A stretch of DNA of 64,000 nucleotides from Fragilaria crotonensis (lineage: Eukaryota; Bacillariophyta; Fragilariophyceae; Fragilariales; Fragilariaceae), in assembly GCA_022925895.1 (NCBI GenBank), contig JAKSYS010000004.1, positions 310,001 through 374,000 of the forward strand, written 5' to 3'. How positions within the stretch are numbered: the stretch's first letter is position 1; each line of letters begins with the position of its first letter. The position numbers were made by a program, and so were the translations under genes. Below are positions 11,745-21,911 of the stretch, one piece after another. The notes beneath the pieces are model-generated. The model was given only the letters and a program-made list of their open reading frames with translations. It did not search any database and was not told the origin of the DNA.

Positions 11745-12240
11745 CGTAATACCATGTATACGTACTGTACGTATTACGTATGCGTACAACAGCTTTACAG
11801 GAACGCAAAAAAGCAACGTGGGTATTCCTGAGTTCGAGCATGCAGTACTAGTACTCCAGTACTCGAGTGGTGGAGCAATACGACGTATGTACGTAGCGGT
11901 AAGCACAGTTCCGTAGTCTACAGTGATGTGGCGTGAGGAGGAGGAGTGAGGACGTACGGACTCGCCGGCTGTCAAGGAAATGTCAACAGATGCGCGGAAT
12001 GGACGCGATAAAGAAATATTCCTCATATATCTATGTATCACATTTATAGGTGTGCTAAAAGGTAATAGTATAGCAGTAAGTTTGGTGGTATTCATACCTG
12101 GTACAAGTATCGTATGCTAAGAGGTATGATAAAAAAGGTCATCGCGCACGTGTCGTTATATGCACATCATAGTGCAAATACGCTGCCATCCGACATGTCA
12201 TAAACATGAGATGCGACACTCTCAGGCCATTCCTTATCAC

Positions 12241-12345
12241 AGCAGGAATTTTACGGAAACGAAAACGAAAATGATTTTCGTTTCCGTTTTCGTGGAAACC
12301 CAAATATGGACCCTTATCGTAATCCCAGAACGCCAGCGAGAATCT
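12241..12345. repeat. Short dispersed repeat with palindromic core, copy 1
   Basis: The core acggaaacgaaaacgaaaa is followed by its own reverse complement ttttcgtttccgttttcgt, and then by tggacccttatcgta. The same arrangement appears in inverse orientation at 13010-13125. The two form an inverted pair about 700 bp apart. This is probably a very small non-autonomous element. Confidence 0.7.
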
Positions 12346-13009
12346 TACGAAAACAATGTACACATAACCAGTGCAATTCTACAATTGAACAATACAACGA
12401 AGTAACACCGTTGCTAGTAGTATAGTATACTAGTGTAGGACTACGGTAGTGCGAACGAAACGACGATGACCGATTGGCGATGCCCCAAACGTTGTTGCGA
12501 GGGGCTACATGTTCATCGTATATGCTATTGACATTTCATGAGCTGCCTCAATATCCCCCATTTGTTTGCGCTTCTGGAACGATCACATGCACAAGGAGGA
12601 GAGCAGCACTCTCACATTAGACGAGAAATGTCGTCGAATCTGTTCTCAATGTGCTGCACCTTGTAGGAGTAGTCGGCAAGTGGGTATCAGGTTTGGCAAT
12701 GGGAGACCAGGGGTGCATATGCAGGAGCTTTCACGCTGACCATTGGCGTGTGCGAGGACTTGCGAAGGGGATTGGAAGGAGGTGCATGCAATGATGGCAT
12801 GTGGTTGAGTGGCGACAACGAAACGATGCGTAGTCCGATCCTTTTCTTGACAGGAAATGACAAAATTGGAGCGCACTGAATGCTAATCGAACTAGTCAAA
12901 GTACAGAATGTAGAGTTTCGGCTATTCATTTAAATTCTCGCTGGTGCGAAATTGCCGACGGAAATGTTTTTGATTTCCGTCGGAAGAGCGAGATTCCAAG
13001 CGTCCGACG

Positions 13010-13125
13010 AGAATTTTTTCATTTCCGTCAGAGATTTTCGTACGATAAGGGTCCACAAATGACGAAAACGGAAACGAAATTCATTTTCGTTTTCGTTTCC
13101 GTCGAGATTTTCGTCACGATAAGGA
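13010..13125. repeat. Short dispersed repeat with palindromic core, copy 2 (inverted)
   Basis: It contains tacgataagggtcca, then acgaaaacggaaacgaaa facing its complement, then gagattttcg and cgataagg. Read on the minus strand it matches copy 1 at 12241-12345. Additional cgtcggac and gagattttcg words on its left (12960-13040) suggest a longer or partly duplicated unit. Confidence 0.7.
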
Positions 13126-13534
13126 TTGGCCTCAAAATGCAATTTCACTCGGGTAGGCCAAGACGTGAATGAAATACTTCGGAGTTCGGAGTACTTTGAT
13201 TCATACTTCGTTTTCGGCACAATCGTCGTTGGTCAAGGTCAAGAAGATACCGGGTAGCATCCTTTGGATCCTGGTTTTCCCAACACCAAATAATCCCTTT
13301 GTTCTTATATTCCTTGGAAAGGGTGACTTCGAGGCTTCTATTGTTGCCTTTGCTCTCCCGTTTGGATCTGCGCTGCAATACCTGTTAACCACTTTTGACA
13401 TCACTTTCCCAGTGCAACTGACGGCTACTACTGTTTGGCAATCGTTACGGAGAAATCCGAGTTTGAGGTGCCTGGTATTTGTTGTCAGCCATACGAGTAC
13501 AAGTATATATATAGCATAGTACAACAGCAACAGA

Positions 13535-14255
13535 ATGAAGAACAAGGATCCCCAAGTCGTTCATCGGAAGGTTGCAATCCTCGGCTTTCGAGCTGTTGGG
13601 AAGAGTTCTCTAACCAACGCTTTTGTCAGTGGGACGTTTGCCGAAACGTAAGTTCTTGGTGTCGCAATTGGCAGAACTACAAAACTTGCACACTGACAAA
13701 CATTCAAATCACGTTCTCTTTCTCAACATTTTGCTTTACATTACACATCATGCCTCACACACACATACATACGTCACTCGCACATGACTCAGATACGATC
13801 CAACCATTGAAAGTTTGCATCACAAAACCATTCGTTTTCGCAAGGTCCATTTTGCTACGGACATTGTGGACACGGCCGGTATGGACGAATATTCTCGTCT
13901 ATCGCGAAACGCGTCTCTGGGAGTGCACGGCTACGCGCTGGTCTTTTCAATTGTATCGCGTCAATCCTTTGAACGCATCATTGATCTCAATGAAACACTG
14001 CTCAGTACACTGGGCGATGCGCCTGATGTACCGCGCGTATTGGTGGGGAGTATGAAGGATTTGTCGGAACAGCAGCGACAAGTCACGACTGAAGAAGCAC
14101 AACAGCTGGCGGACTCTTGGAAAGTCCCGTATGTGGAATGCTCGAGTAAGACGGGAGAGAGTGTAGCAGATGTCTTTCATGTTCTTTTGAAGGAAATTGA
14201 GAAGGATGAAGGACTCTTGGCCGAAACTGGGGATGGTGGTTGCACCATTCTTTGA
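13535..14255 (+). CDS. RHEB: Rheb-like small GTPase with altered switch II and G4 motifs
   Basis: There are two exons, 13535-13647 and 13793-14255, with a 145-bp GTAAGT...CAG intron; the product is 191 residues. The N-terminus RKVAILGFRAVGKSSLT is very close to Rheb, with P-loop GFRAVGKS and Arg at the position typical of Rheb. The effector region YDPTIES follows. The C-terminus CTIL is a CaaX box for prenylation. Rheb activates TORC1 on endomembranes. Two key motifs differ: the DTAGQ glutamine is Met (DTAGMDEYS) and NKxD reads SMKD. GTP hydrolysis and guanine specificity may therefore be unusual. Exon 2 is uninterrupted and codes cleanly, so I take it as functional. Confidence 0.88.
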
Positions 14256-14755
14256 TCAGGAGATTTGAAAATGCATGATTTTTTTCAGAATTTTATTTCT
14301 TGTGTACATATTTGCTGATAGACGGCAATGACATTTGGAAGTGTCCCCTTCGTGAAGATAGAGACTGGTTTGAACATTAAGAAAACAACACGTGCCATGC
14401 GACGCCGTGCTATTGCACGTGTATTTAGCCACACAATTATTATCCTCTGTCTTTTGTATCCAACGTGTTAGCCAACAATGATGTGAATTTCTAGAAAGTA
14501 GAAGAAATGCATCGCTTACTGTCGTGATATTAGTTGAGGTTGAGAGCTCAACCATCGTCTGCAACTCTCTCCAGGGTGACGCCGGACAACGAGTTGTGGA
14601 AACAACAATCGACGCCCTCCAGCAATTAATACTGAATGGGATTTGGGATAATAGAGCCAACATTTTCCGCTGCGCTGTACGCGACATTAAAAACTTTTGC
14701 GTCACTTCAAGTTCTTGGAAGGAGCCGCCAGAAGATGACCTCGATTGTGTTGGTC
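14256..14755. other. Intergenic between converging Rheb and BiP
   Basis: Holds the 3' UTRs of two converging genes. I see no gene. Open frames on both strands here lack domains and extend into BiP antisense. Confidence 0.5.
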
Positions 14756-16791
14756 CTAAAGTTCATTATCTGTATCTACCGGCTCATCAGCATTCGCTTT
14801 CTGCGATATCGGGATGGAAAGGGCTTGTAATTCGGAACGTCTGGCAACGAACTCTTGTGTCTCAGCGCCACTACTATTCTCGAGGAAACTCATGACATCG
14901 TCAATGGCATCTGCCAAGATTTTCTTTTCTTCCGGTGTAACCTTTTCATTCGATTCAACGCCCGCCAATGTATCAGAGAGTTCGTACGCCAAGGATTCAA
15001 GAGAATTGCGTGATTCAATGCGTTCCCTCGCCTTCTTATCTTCCTCGGCGAACCCGCTCGGCTTCTTCCACCATGCGATCAATATCTTGCTGGGAAAGTC
15101 GTCCACTCTCGGGTTCAATCGTCACTGTTTTTGCGTTGTCACTTCCAACAACAGCTGCCGTCACCTCCAACATTCCATTCGCATCCACCTTGTATGTGAT
15201 GCGTACTTCAACGTCACCGCGAGAGGCCTTGGGGATATCATTCAATTCAAACAAACCAAGCAAGTGGTTGTCCTTGACTCGAGATCGTTCTCCCTCGTAC
15301 ACATCGATTATCATGTGTCTCTGGTTGTCTTCAATGGTATAGAACGACTCTGAACGTGCAAAATAGGTTAGAACATTGAACAAGATTGTTCGAACAGATA
15401 CATCGTCAGTATTTCTGGCATTGCATGTACTCACTGGTCTTCTCGGTCGGGATCGTGGTTCCGCGAGGAATCAACACATTCATGACTCCTCCCTTGGTTT
15501 CTGTTCCCAAGGACAAGGGTGTGACATCCAACAACACAACATCCTTGACGGCATCGCCGCCTTCTCCACTGAGAACGCTTCCTTGAATCGCAGCACCATA
15601 CGCGACAGCTTCGTCGGGATTGATACCAGTATTGGGTTCTTTGCCTCCAAAAAATTCAGAAACGAGTTGTTGAACTTTAGGAATGCGAGTGGATCCGCCG
15701 ACCATAACAATTTCTTGAATGTCGCCAATTTCCAAAAGAGCATCTTCCATGACTTTCTTAACAGGTCCCAAGGTTCTCTTGAACAATTCAAGGTTCAACT
15801 CTTCAAACTTGGCGCGCGTGAGAGTTTCGGACAGATGATATCCACTGACTAAATCTTCCACGTCCAACCTCGCCTTATACTGCGTGGAAAGAGCCCGCTT
15901 GGCACGTTCCACCTCCTTGCGCAACACCTGTAACGCCCTCTTGTTTGTTGAAATATCAACATTGTCCTTGGCTTTGATCTGGTCGACAAAGTGCATCATG
16001 ACGCACTGATCAAAGTCTTCTCCACCCAAATGCGTATCACCGTTGGTCGCCAGAACTTGGAATGCGCCATTATCAATAAGAAGGACTGTAACATCAAACG
16101 TCCCACCTCCCAAATCAAATACCAAAACTGTCATTTCCTCATCTCCCTTCTTGTCCATCCCGTACGCAATGGCAGCGGCTGTGGGTTCGTTAATGATGCG
16201 CTCCACATGAAGACCGGCAATGACACCCGCATCGCGGGTGGCATGTCGCTGCGCATCATTAAAATACGCCGGCACCGTCACGACCGCCCGGTCCACCGTC
16301 CGACCCAAAAACGATTCGGCGGTTTGTTTCATTTTGACCAAAATCATGGCGGATATTTCTTCGGGAGCAAAGGATTGTACCGTTCCGTCGGTTTGTTTGA
16401 TTTGAATGTATGGTTTGTCTTGGACGGATATGATTTCGTAAGGCATGAGTTTCTTATCGGCTTGGACGCTCTTGTCGTTAAAGTTTCTTCCAATCAAACG
16501 TTTCACATCAAAGACTGTGTTCTCAATATTGACGGTCGCTTGATGCTTGGCAGCATCTCCGACAAGACGTCCCTCATCCGTAAACGCAACGTAGGATGGC
16601 GTGATGCGATTTCCCTGATCATTGGCAATGATTTCAACTCTGCCCTGATGAAAGACTCCAACGCAGGAATACGTCGTTCCAAGATCGATTCCAATGATGG
16701 TTCCAGTTCGAGGTTGTAGTTCCGATTCTTGCGCTGAACATGACACAACCGTTGCGAAGAAGACTGCGGCGGCTGCAATGACAAGGTTCAT
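14756..16791 (-). CDS. ER-type Hsp70 chaperone BiP, one intron, one apparent frameshift
   Basis: This is an Hsp70 of about 649 residues. A hydrophobic signal peptide ([17 protein letters not shown]) precedes [17 protein letters not shown], the ATPase phosphate loop. [16 protein letters not shown] and [12 protein letters not shown] complete the nucleotide site, and the substrate-binding domain follows. The C-terminus DTDNEL is a variant ER-retrieval signal. Together these indicate BiP, which folds proteins in the ER lumen (and possibly serves preprotein import). Exon 1 is 15435-16791 and exon 2 is 14756-15349. The 85-bp intron runs 15350-15434 (GTGAGT...TTCAG), joining TEKT to [10 protein letters not shown]. 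Near 15055 one extra base in a GGG run breaks the frame. Removing it restores an exact codon multiple, so a base error is likely. The start Met is followed directly by the signal peptide. Confidence 0.9.
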
Positions 16792-17638
16792 TGTGGATAT
16801 GCTGAGTAATTTGGTTATGTACTACCGGTAGGTAATTGAGTACGAGGATCAGTTTCTCCTTTGTAGGGTGCTAAGATCTGAGATTGATGCCAACAGTGGA
16901 ATACAGTGTATTTCGTGGTCGTTTTTCTGGATTGTGTGGGGTCTGGAAAAGCTGCAGCCAAGAAAGTGAGTCGTTTCCGATCACTTTTACTATGGCGTAG
17001 GACATATATATTTGTATGTTCACATGGCATTTATAAATTTGGATGATACTCAAGGACAAAATGAATCAAACTCAACGGATCGATGTGAGGCTGGGCGCGC
17101 GTTCAGTACTGTATGGTGTATGGTGCAGCAGTAACACGGATCGGAAACACCGTACAGTACATTCATCTAAAAGTTATGCATAGTGCTCTGTATATACGTA
17201 TATACTGTAGTATTCATTTACTTGTTTTACTGTACCCTGGTACTTGTACGAGGTTGATTTACGTACAGAGACGTGCTGTACGTTGTACAGTACATAAAAC
17301 CTACATGTACCTCACATATATGATGCTTTCTGCTGTATCAAACGGTACTGTAGACAACCATAGTCCAGTACTCCACTACACTTGGTTCAACCGTAGTGCA
17401 CGTACTACGGTACTTGTAGCTACCGTACTACTCCCCCGAACATAAAGAATGATAGCCCGTGCACCCATGCCAAACGACGCGGCAACCGAGCCGTACGAGC
17501 GTTGACACTGAACTGTTGTGGCAACCTGCAACAGCTTTCATCCCTCTTCTCTCATCCACAACCGTTGTTCTAGTGTTGTTGGCATCAGAATTGGGACGAG
17601 TCAGAACTCAGAAGATTAGCGTTGTATTTGTTTGAAAA
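16792..17638. promoter_or_regulatory. Divergent intergenic region between BiP and TAF9
   Basis: About 850 bp separates the start codons of BiP (minus) and TAF9 (plus), so it must hold both promoters. From 17100 to 17430 it is packed with gtac/agtac/ggtac words. The CTACCGGTAG palindrome lies 31 bp before the BiP ATG. I found no ERSE (CCAAT-N9-CCACG) or TGACGT word that would mark unfolded-protein control. Confidence 0.5.
16822..16831. promoter_or_regulatory. CTACCGGTAG palindrome, site 1
   Basis: Exact 10-bp palindrome within GTACTACCGGTAG, 31 bp upstream of the BiP start codon, probably in its 5' UTR or core promoter. Function unknown. Confidence 0.4.
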
Positions 17639-18706
17639 ATGTCCAGCAATCCAGTGTCGGTTCCGAACCCGACCGCTGCTCCTGCCGTTCCAGTCGCTGC
17701 ACCGTCCAAGACAGGTGGGGGGAAGAAAGATCCTGCCAAGGCTGCAGCAACTGTCAAGAAGAAAGCTCGACGCAAAAAGCCTACAAGTGCCAAAGGCCCA
17801 ACGTCGCAGGCAATCGTTACTGCAGCTCGAAGTGCGACTGGAGAGTTAAACAGTTTCAAGGCGGCAGAATTCGCGAAGCGAAAGGATCCACTCTGGTATC
17901 GATCCAGTGAAGTCTTGCAGGCCATATCCGGCGATTCATCATCCGTTCCAGGCCTGCTTGCGGAACAAGTTGATTTGGTCGAAGCCGCACTGCAGCGGAA
18001 TAATTTGACCAGGGCGGATGTTACACCACAAGCCTTTGGGGTCTTGTTGGAACAGGCACGACGATACGCACTGGAAATTGTTGCCGATGCTCAAGATTGT
18101 GCCTATGCAGCTCATCGACACGAAATTACACGTGCCGATCTCATGATGGCACTCGAACTTCGAACCGATCAGGCCAACACGCACACAATCGTCGAATTGC
18201 AAAAAATGACATTGGTGGCACACAATCTGAATCGGATTCCAATCCCTCCCATTCCACAACACTGTTATTCAGGAGTGGTGCCACCCAAACCTCATCAATT
18301 GACATCACGCACGTTCGATATCATTACAGGAGCGCAAACGGCACAGAAAATGAATCAGCCACTCCCGTCGCCGCGCAACAAGAAGAATACAACAAAGTCA
18401 AGCGCCAGCGGCAACAACAGTAAAAACACTGCATCATCAACAGCAACCACCAAGAATACACCCAGTTATGGGGCTTCCCGTGGACGATTGATACCCATTA
18501 GTCTTCAAACAAAATCGACACCAACTATACCGGGTCCAGCTGCAGCACCACCGCCAGCAGCACAAGCAGCAGCAGCGCCAGCACCAACATCATCCAATGT
18601 TCCCACCACCACCACCACCCCAGCCCCAAAGGTGACTCCAGCACAATCATCAGTGAGTGGAGCGCCCGCCCCTGTCCCTGCGACTGCTGCAAGTGGTACG
18701 AAGTAA
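17639..18706 (+). CDS. TAF9: TFIID subunit TAF9 with long Pro/Ala-rich tail
   Basis: A single exon of 355 residues. The basic N-terminus (KKKARRKKPTSAK) may be a nuclear signal. A histone-fold region at about residues 100-185 includes LLAEQVDLVEAALQRNNL, a helix with YALEIVADAQDCAYAAHR, and ITRADLMMALELR. It is followed by the TAF9-specific IPIPPIPQHCYSGVVPPKPHQL, split here as IPIPPIPQHCYSG and VVPPKPHQLTS. TAF9 pairs with TAF6 in TFIID and with TAF6L-type proteins in SAGA. The C-terminal 150 residues are Ser/Thr/Ala/Pro low-complexity (poly-Ala, poly-Pro, poly-Thr), longer than usual for the family. Start chosen at the ATG after the in-frame upstream region. It diverges from BiP. Confidence 0.85.
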   Translation: MSSNPVSVPNPTAAPAVPVAAPSKTGGGKKDPAKAAATVKKKARRKKPTSAKGPTSQAIVTAARSATGELNSFKAAEFAKRKDPLWYRSSEVLQAISGDSSSVPGLLAEQVDLVEAALQRNNLTRADVTPQAFGVLLEQARRYALEIVADAQDCAYAAHRHEITRADLMMALELRTDQANTHTIVELQKMTLVAHNLNRIPIPPIPQHCYSGVVPPKPHQLTSRTFDIITGAQTAQKMNQPLPSPRNKKNTTKSSASGNNSKNTASSTATTKNTPSYGASRGRLIPISLQTKSTPTIPGPAAAPPPAAQAAAAPAPTSSNVPTTTTTPAPKVTPAQSSVSGAPAPVPATAASGTK

Positions 18707-19046
18707 AATACGAGTAGGAGAGATATAACAATTCTTGAGATGAGCATCTCTAGAGCATCCATTACGAAAAGGGGAAAAGTGAATGGCGGTCCGTTTCTAT
18801 ATTTCTCAACTTCTTTGTCTTCATCCAACTACCGGTAGTAAACCCCTTGTTGTAAGGCTGGCAATTCCATCCTTTGCATCGAAACTATACTACACATATC
18901 ATGTGGTTTGACTCCTTTAAAACAAAACCATGTTACAATTGCTTGACTTGTAACGAAAACCCATATATATAATCATTATGGCAAATCTTTAGCCGTGCTT
19001 CAACCCGTACAAGAATCCAAGTGAAAATCCAGCACCATCCGGGATC
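18707..19046. other. Short convergent intergenic region
   Basis: 3' UTRs of TAF9 and the FUN14 gene. It contains one CTACCGGTAG palindrome (18829-18838). Nothing else recognised. Confidence 0.5.
18829..18838. promoter_or_regulatory. CTACCGGTAG palindrome, site 2
   Basis: Exact copy of the 10-bp palindrome, 123 bp after the TAF9 stop, between converging genes. It is the one site not upstream of a nearby start codon. Confidence 0.4.
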
Positions 19047-19527
19047 TTACTGGTCAAAATTGTTCGGAATCGGCGCCAGTACTCCCTTGAGATCCTCCAC
19101 ACTCAATTTGCCATCCCCATCCTAAATTTTTTCATGAAGGATGCGAAAGAATTATAACAAGAATGAGTCGCATCGAATGAAATAGATTGCGTAGTTCAAC
19201 AATGAGAGACTAAGAGTACACGAGGAAAGCGAGCAACCTTCCATCTTGCATATAAACAAACACATATACAACACGTACCGTATCCATTTTCTTCACAGCC
19301 GTATCCTGAACCTTCAACCAATCAATCTCAATGTATCCAGCCGCCGCCAGGGATTGCAAAAAGATGAAGCTCACTCCCACTAGTACGGCCGCAATCTTTC
19401 CAATCTTCTTGGTGGCGTACCCAGACGTGTATCCCGCAAACATACCAAACGATAGCTTGCTCAAGATTGGTTTGAGCTTCTCAAGAGCAGTTTCGAGAGC
19501 ATCTTCGGGCTTGTTGTTTTCCACCAT
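19047..19527 (-). CDS. FUN14-domain protein with C-terminal EF-hand
   Basis: Exon 1 is 19279-19527 and exon 2 is 19047-19121, with a 157-bp intron 19122-19278 (GTACGT...TTTAG). The protein has 107 residues. The FUN14 domain shows LSFGMFAGYTSGYATKKIGK, followed by a hydrophobic helix VAVLVGVSFIFLQSLAAAGY-like segment and IEIDWLKVQ. FUN14 proteins sit in the mitochondrial outer membrane (FUNDC1, mitophagy) or in plastid membranes. Splicing joins KKMDT to DGDGKLSVEDLK, giving a complete EF-hand calcium loop DTDGDGKLSVED split exactly by the intron. Reading through the intron would destroy it. The start is the ATG at 19527; the open frame extends upstream to 19623 but without ATG. Confidence 0.8.
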
Positions 19528-21119
19528 TTTACTTGTTCTTGGAGTAGTAAAACTTGTTGCTGGCGATTTTGATAATGATGATGACGATGATGGTCTTGTT
19601 ACCAATTTCAGTCTTTTTGGCAATTCTATTCTTTGTTCCCCTTTCTCGCTAGATACAGTGATACAGTACGTAAATGATATTGAGATCGAATCTTTCGATC
19701 CGTTGGTACGGTTGCCTGTAGAAATTGAATGGGTACGATACTCCGACTATTATATTATAGCGAAGTAGTATGCACTATCCACTCCCTACACACTCGTCTA
19801 CGGTGGTACTTGTATTACATAACAGCGTCGCTTATAAACGCAACCCATGTTGGCGCGCAATGCACTATGTTCTGGTACTCGAGTTTGTACTACATGTACT
19901 AGTACAAGTACCTCAGCGATGACAATTCTACGTGGGAATCTGTACGTATGAACACGTTGCCCCCAATTCATTCACGGTTCGATGAATACGTCGAATCTCG
20001 AATCATTCGGTCACCCATGGACAGTACCGGTGCGGTATGTCTATACCGCTTTTCCAAACTCACTACAGTACTTGTACTACCGGTAGTATATTTCATATAC
20101 TATGCATACGGTAAAAGTACGGAGTACTGTGCTCAAAGCAACAGTCCCATACTCCGTACAAGTACCTGGTACTCCGTACAGTTGTACTACTAGCTCGATA
20201 TGAGTCCACCAGTGCAAGTACAGTACGCTAGTAGTAAAAGTGTAACAAGAAGAAGAACAGAACACTTCGATGAAAAGCAACAATCAAGGCACACGTCATC
20301 GGCGTATTCGATTATTCTGTGGCAGTTATTATGTGGAGGATGCTATTTGCAATATCTTTCGGAGAAAAATGAGACTTGGAGTACAGTACAACAACCATGT
20401 GGCGATTCTCCATACCACTGTCGTTCCAAATGAATGTTGTCATTGCATGGGACCCGAGTCACTAACCTCTTGATGTCCGTCCACGGCTGTGTGTATTGGA
20501 TCTTTTGCTCTAGTGTGCAATGGCTACAGATGCTTGTCATGGTGGATCCTTAACTTCCATGGATGGATTCCGCGGGAGCAGAGACAAGCGTGAATGACTC
20601 GTAGATCAATCCTAGCTGATTGACGCAACATCTTGTCTGATTAAGACTTTCTTTATTATCCCTGCTACAAAAGTAAATGCGGTACCATACTGATCGCCGG
20701 TATCAGCAACCCATTTAAGGTGACCATGCATATCATCGGGTGTTTGGTGGTTCTTCGTAACATAACGAAAAAATGGCACCAACTGGTTAGTCCGATCCTT
20801 TGTTGGCTGTTATGATTATCGCATGCGGAGGGTACCAGGTAGTGCGTAACACCAGATTGTAGGGTCTTGTGTAGACTGTTGACGCTACCATGACCCAGCA
20901 AGACTCATCTCTCTCAGCATCCCTGACAAGTTGTCAAGATGTCGGCATCGCAATATGGTGCGCTTCACGACAACTACGCAACAAGCGCTTCTCTGGGATG
21001 TGACATTTAGTATAAAGACTCTTCTTGAGAGTTTTAGGACAACGAGTTTTTACTAAACATCACAGACAAACCGATTCCAGATAAACAAATCGTTTCCCTA
21101 GCGTCCAAAATGTCACTAT
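19528..21119. other. Intergenic, GTAC-word-rich, no gene seen
   Basis: 1.6 kb between two minus-strand genes. The part 19860-20240 is dense in gtac, agtac, ttgtac and ccgtac words and includes one CTACCGGTAG palindrome. The frames 20200-20540 and 20665-20901 show nothing recognisable. The last 300 bp probably includes the 3' UTR of the plastid gene. Confidence 0.5.
20077..20086. promoter_or_regulatory. CTACCGGTAG palindrome, site 3
   Basis: Exact palindrome within GTACTACCGGTAG, about 550 bp upstream of the FUN14 start, inside the GTAC-rich stretch. Confidence 0.4.
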
Positions 21120-21545
21120 CTAGTTTCCGGCAGCACGGCGCTTCATGTACTCCTCGAAGGACTCTCCCTCAGGGATGGTCTTCCTTGGGTCGTCAGAGAC
21201 AACTGGCTTTGGGTCACGGGTGTGGGCCTCTCCTCCCATGGACCAGCCCATCTCCTGAGCGATCTCACCGCTCGTTGGCTTTGGGTTTGGGTCAACACCT
21301 CCACACACGGCGGTGATGAAGGCTGGCTTAGGCGCAGGCACGAAGGCGGCGGCGGAGGCAACGAGGGTCAAAAGGGCGAAGGTCTTCTGCTCGATTTAAG
21401 AAAGAATAAGGGGGTTAGAATACTGGATCTTTTCAATAGATCGCATCTGAGAGATTGCCTTAGTCTCTTTCAATTCGGCAAACACTATTCCACGGTCTGC
21501 CACCCTCCGTAGGACGAAGGATATCATTGTCAAAGGACGTACCAT
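21120..21545 (-). CDS. Small plastid-targeted protein; start codon alone in exon 1
   Basis: Exon 1 contributes only the ATG (21543-21545). A 156-bp intron (21387-21542, GTACGT...GCAG) follows, then exon 2 (21120-21386). The product has 89 residues: M joined to KTFALLTLVASAAAFVPAP, a signal peptide ending in an AAAF site like the ASAFAP motif that directs diatom proteins through the plastid membranes. The mature part is about 70 residues, has one Cys and an acidic C-terminus (GESFEEYMKRRAAGN), and has no membrane segment. It may be a thylakoid-lumen or photosystem-associated small protein, but I do not recognise it. The G+C-rich, biased codon choice suggests high expression. Confidence 0.75.
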
Positions 21546-21705
21546 TTTGTTTCTGGCGTTGATTGTGAGAAAATGAAGGCGCCTGATCGGGTGCAGATTT
21601 GTAACCCAGTAGAATTGCGTAGAAATGATCTTGGAACTACTAGTGTTCGTTTCCGTACGTACTCGATTTCGGTCACCCACCTCAGGACAAGGAAGGATTC
21701 GAGTG

Positions 21706-21771
21706 TGACGTACGCGTGAACAGCCGTGGAAAAAGATTTCCACGGCTGTCGAACGTGTCAAGGAGTGACGT
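21706..21771. promoter_or_regulatory. Two TGACGT sites flanking a strong hairpin
   Basis: TGACGT lies at 21706-21711 and 21766-21771. Between them is a hairpin with a perfect 13-bp stem, acagccgtggaaa (21720-21732) and tttccacggctgt (21737-21749), with a 4-nt loop. The stem extends imperfectly outward through acgcgtg/acacgt. The block is 160-230 bp upstream of the start of the plastid-protein gene. TGACGT words mediate CO2/light control of a diatom carbonic anhydrase promoter; a similar role here is inference. Confidence 0.5.
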
Positions 21772-21901
21772 CGTCCCTCACCGTCGGGATAGGTTATGAC
21801 GACGTTGTTCATTGTTCCGAGTACAGTACCAGTAGTGGTATGATCGATTACACGATTACGGATCATACACGAACGCTCAGACTACAGTACTTGTACTTGT
21901 A

Positions 21902-21911
21902 CTACCGGTAG
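21902..21911. promoter_or_regulatory. CTACCGGTAG palindrome, site 4
   Basis: Exact palindrome within GTACTACCGGTAG, about 357 bp upstream of the plastid-protein start, preceded by repeated acttgtac words. Confidence 0.4.

Larger units (their letters stand above)
11614..13534. other. Intergenic with repeats, no gene seen
   Basis: Nearly 2 kb between the foldback and the Rheb gene. It contains a TGACGT palindrome and two copies of a palindromic-core repeat (listed separately), plus a stretch rich in tacgta/gtac words at about 11750-11900. The frames 12646-12929 and 13145-13545 show no recognisable domain or splice logic. Confidence 0.5.

Noticed and set aside
15991-16719. 242-codon open frame antisense to BiP
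   Set aside because: Long antisense frames are a known by-product of Hsp70 codon bias. It has no domain and lies wholly inside the BiP coding exon.
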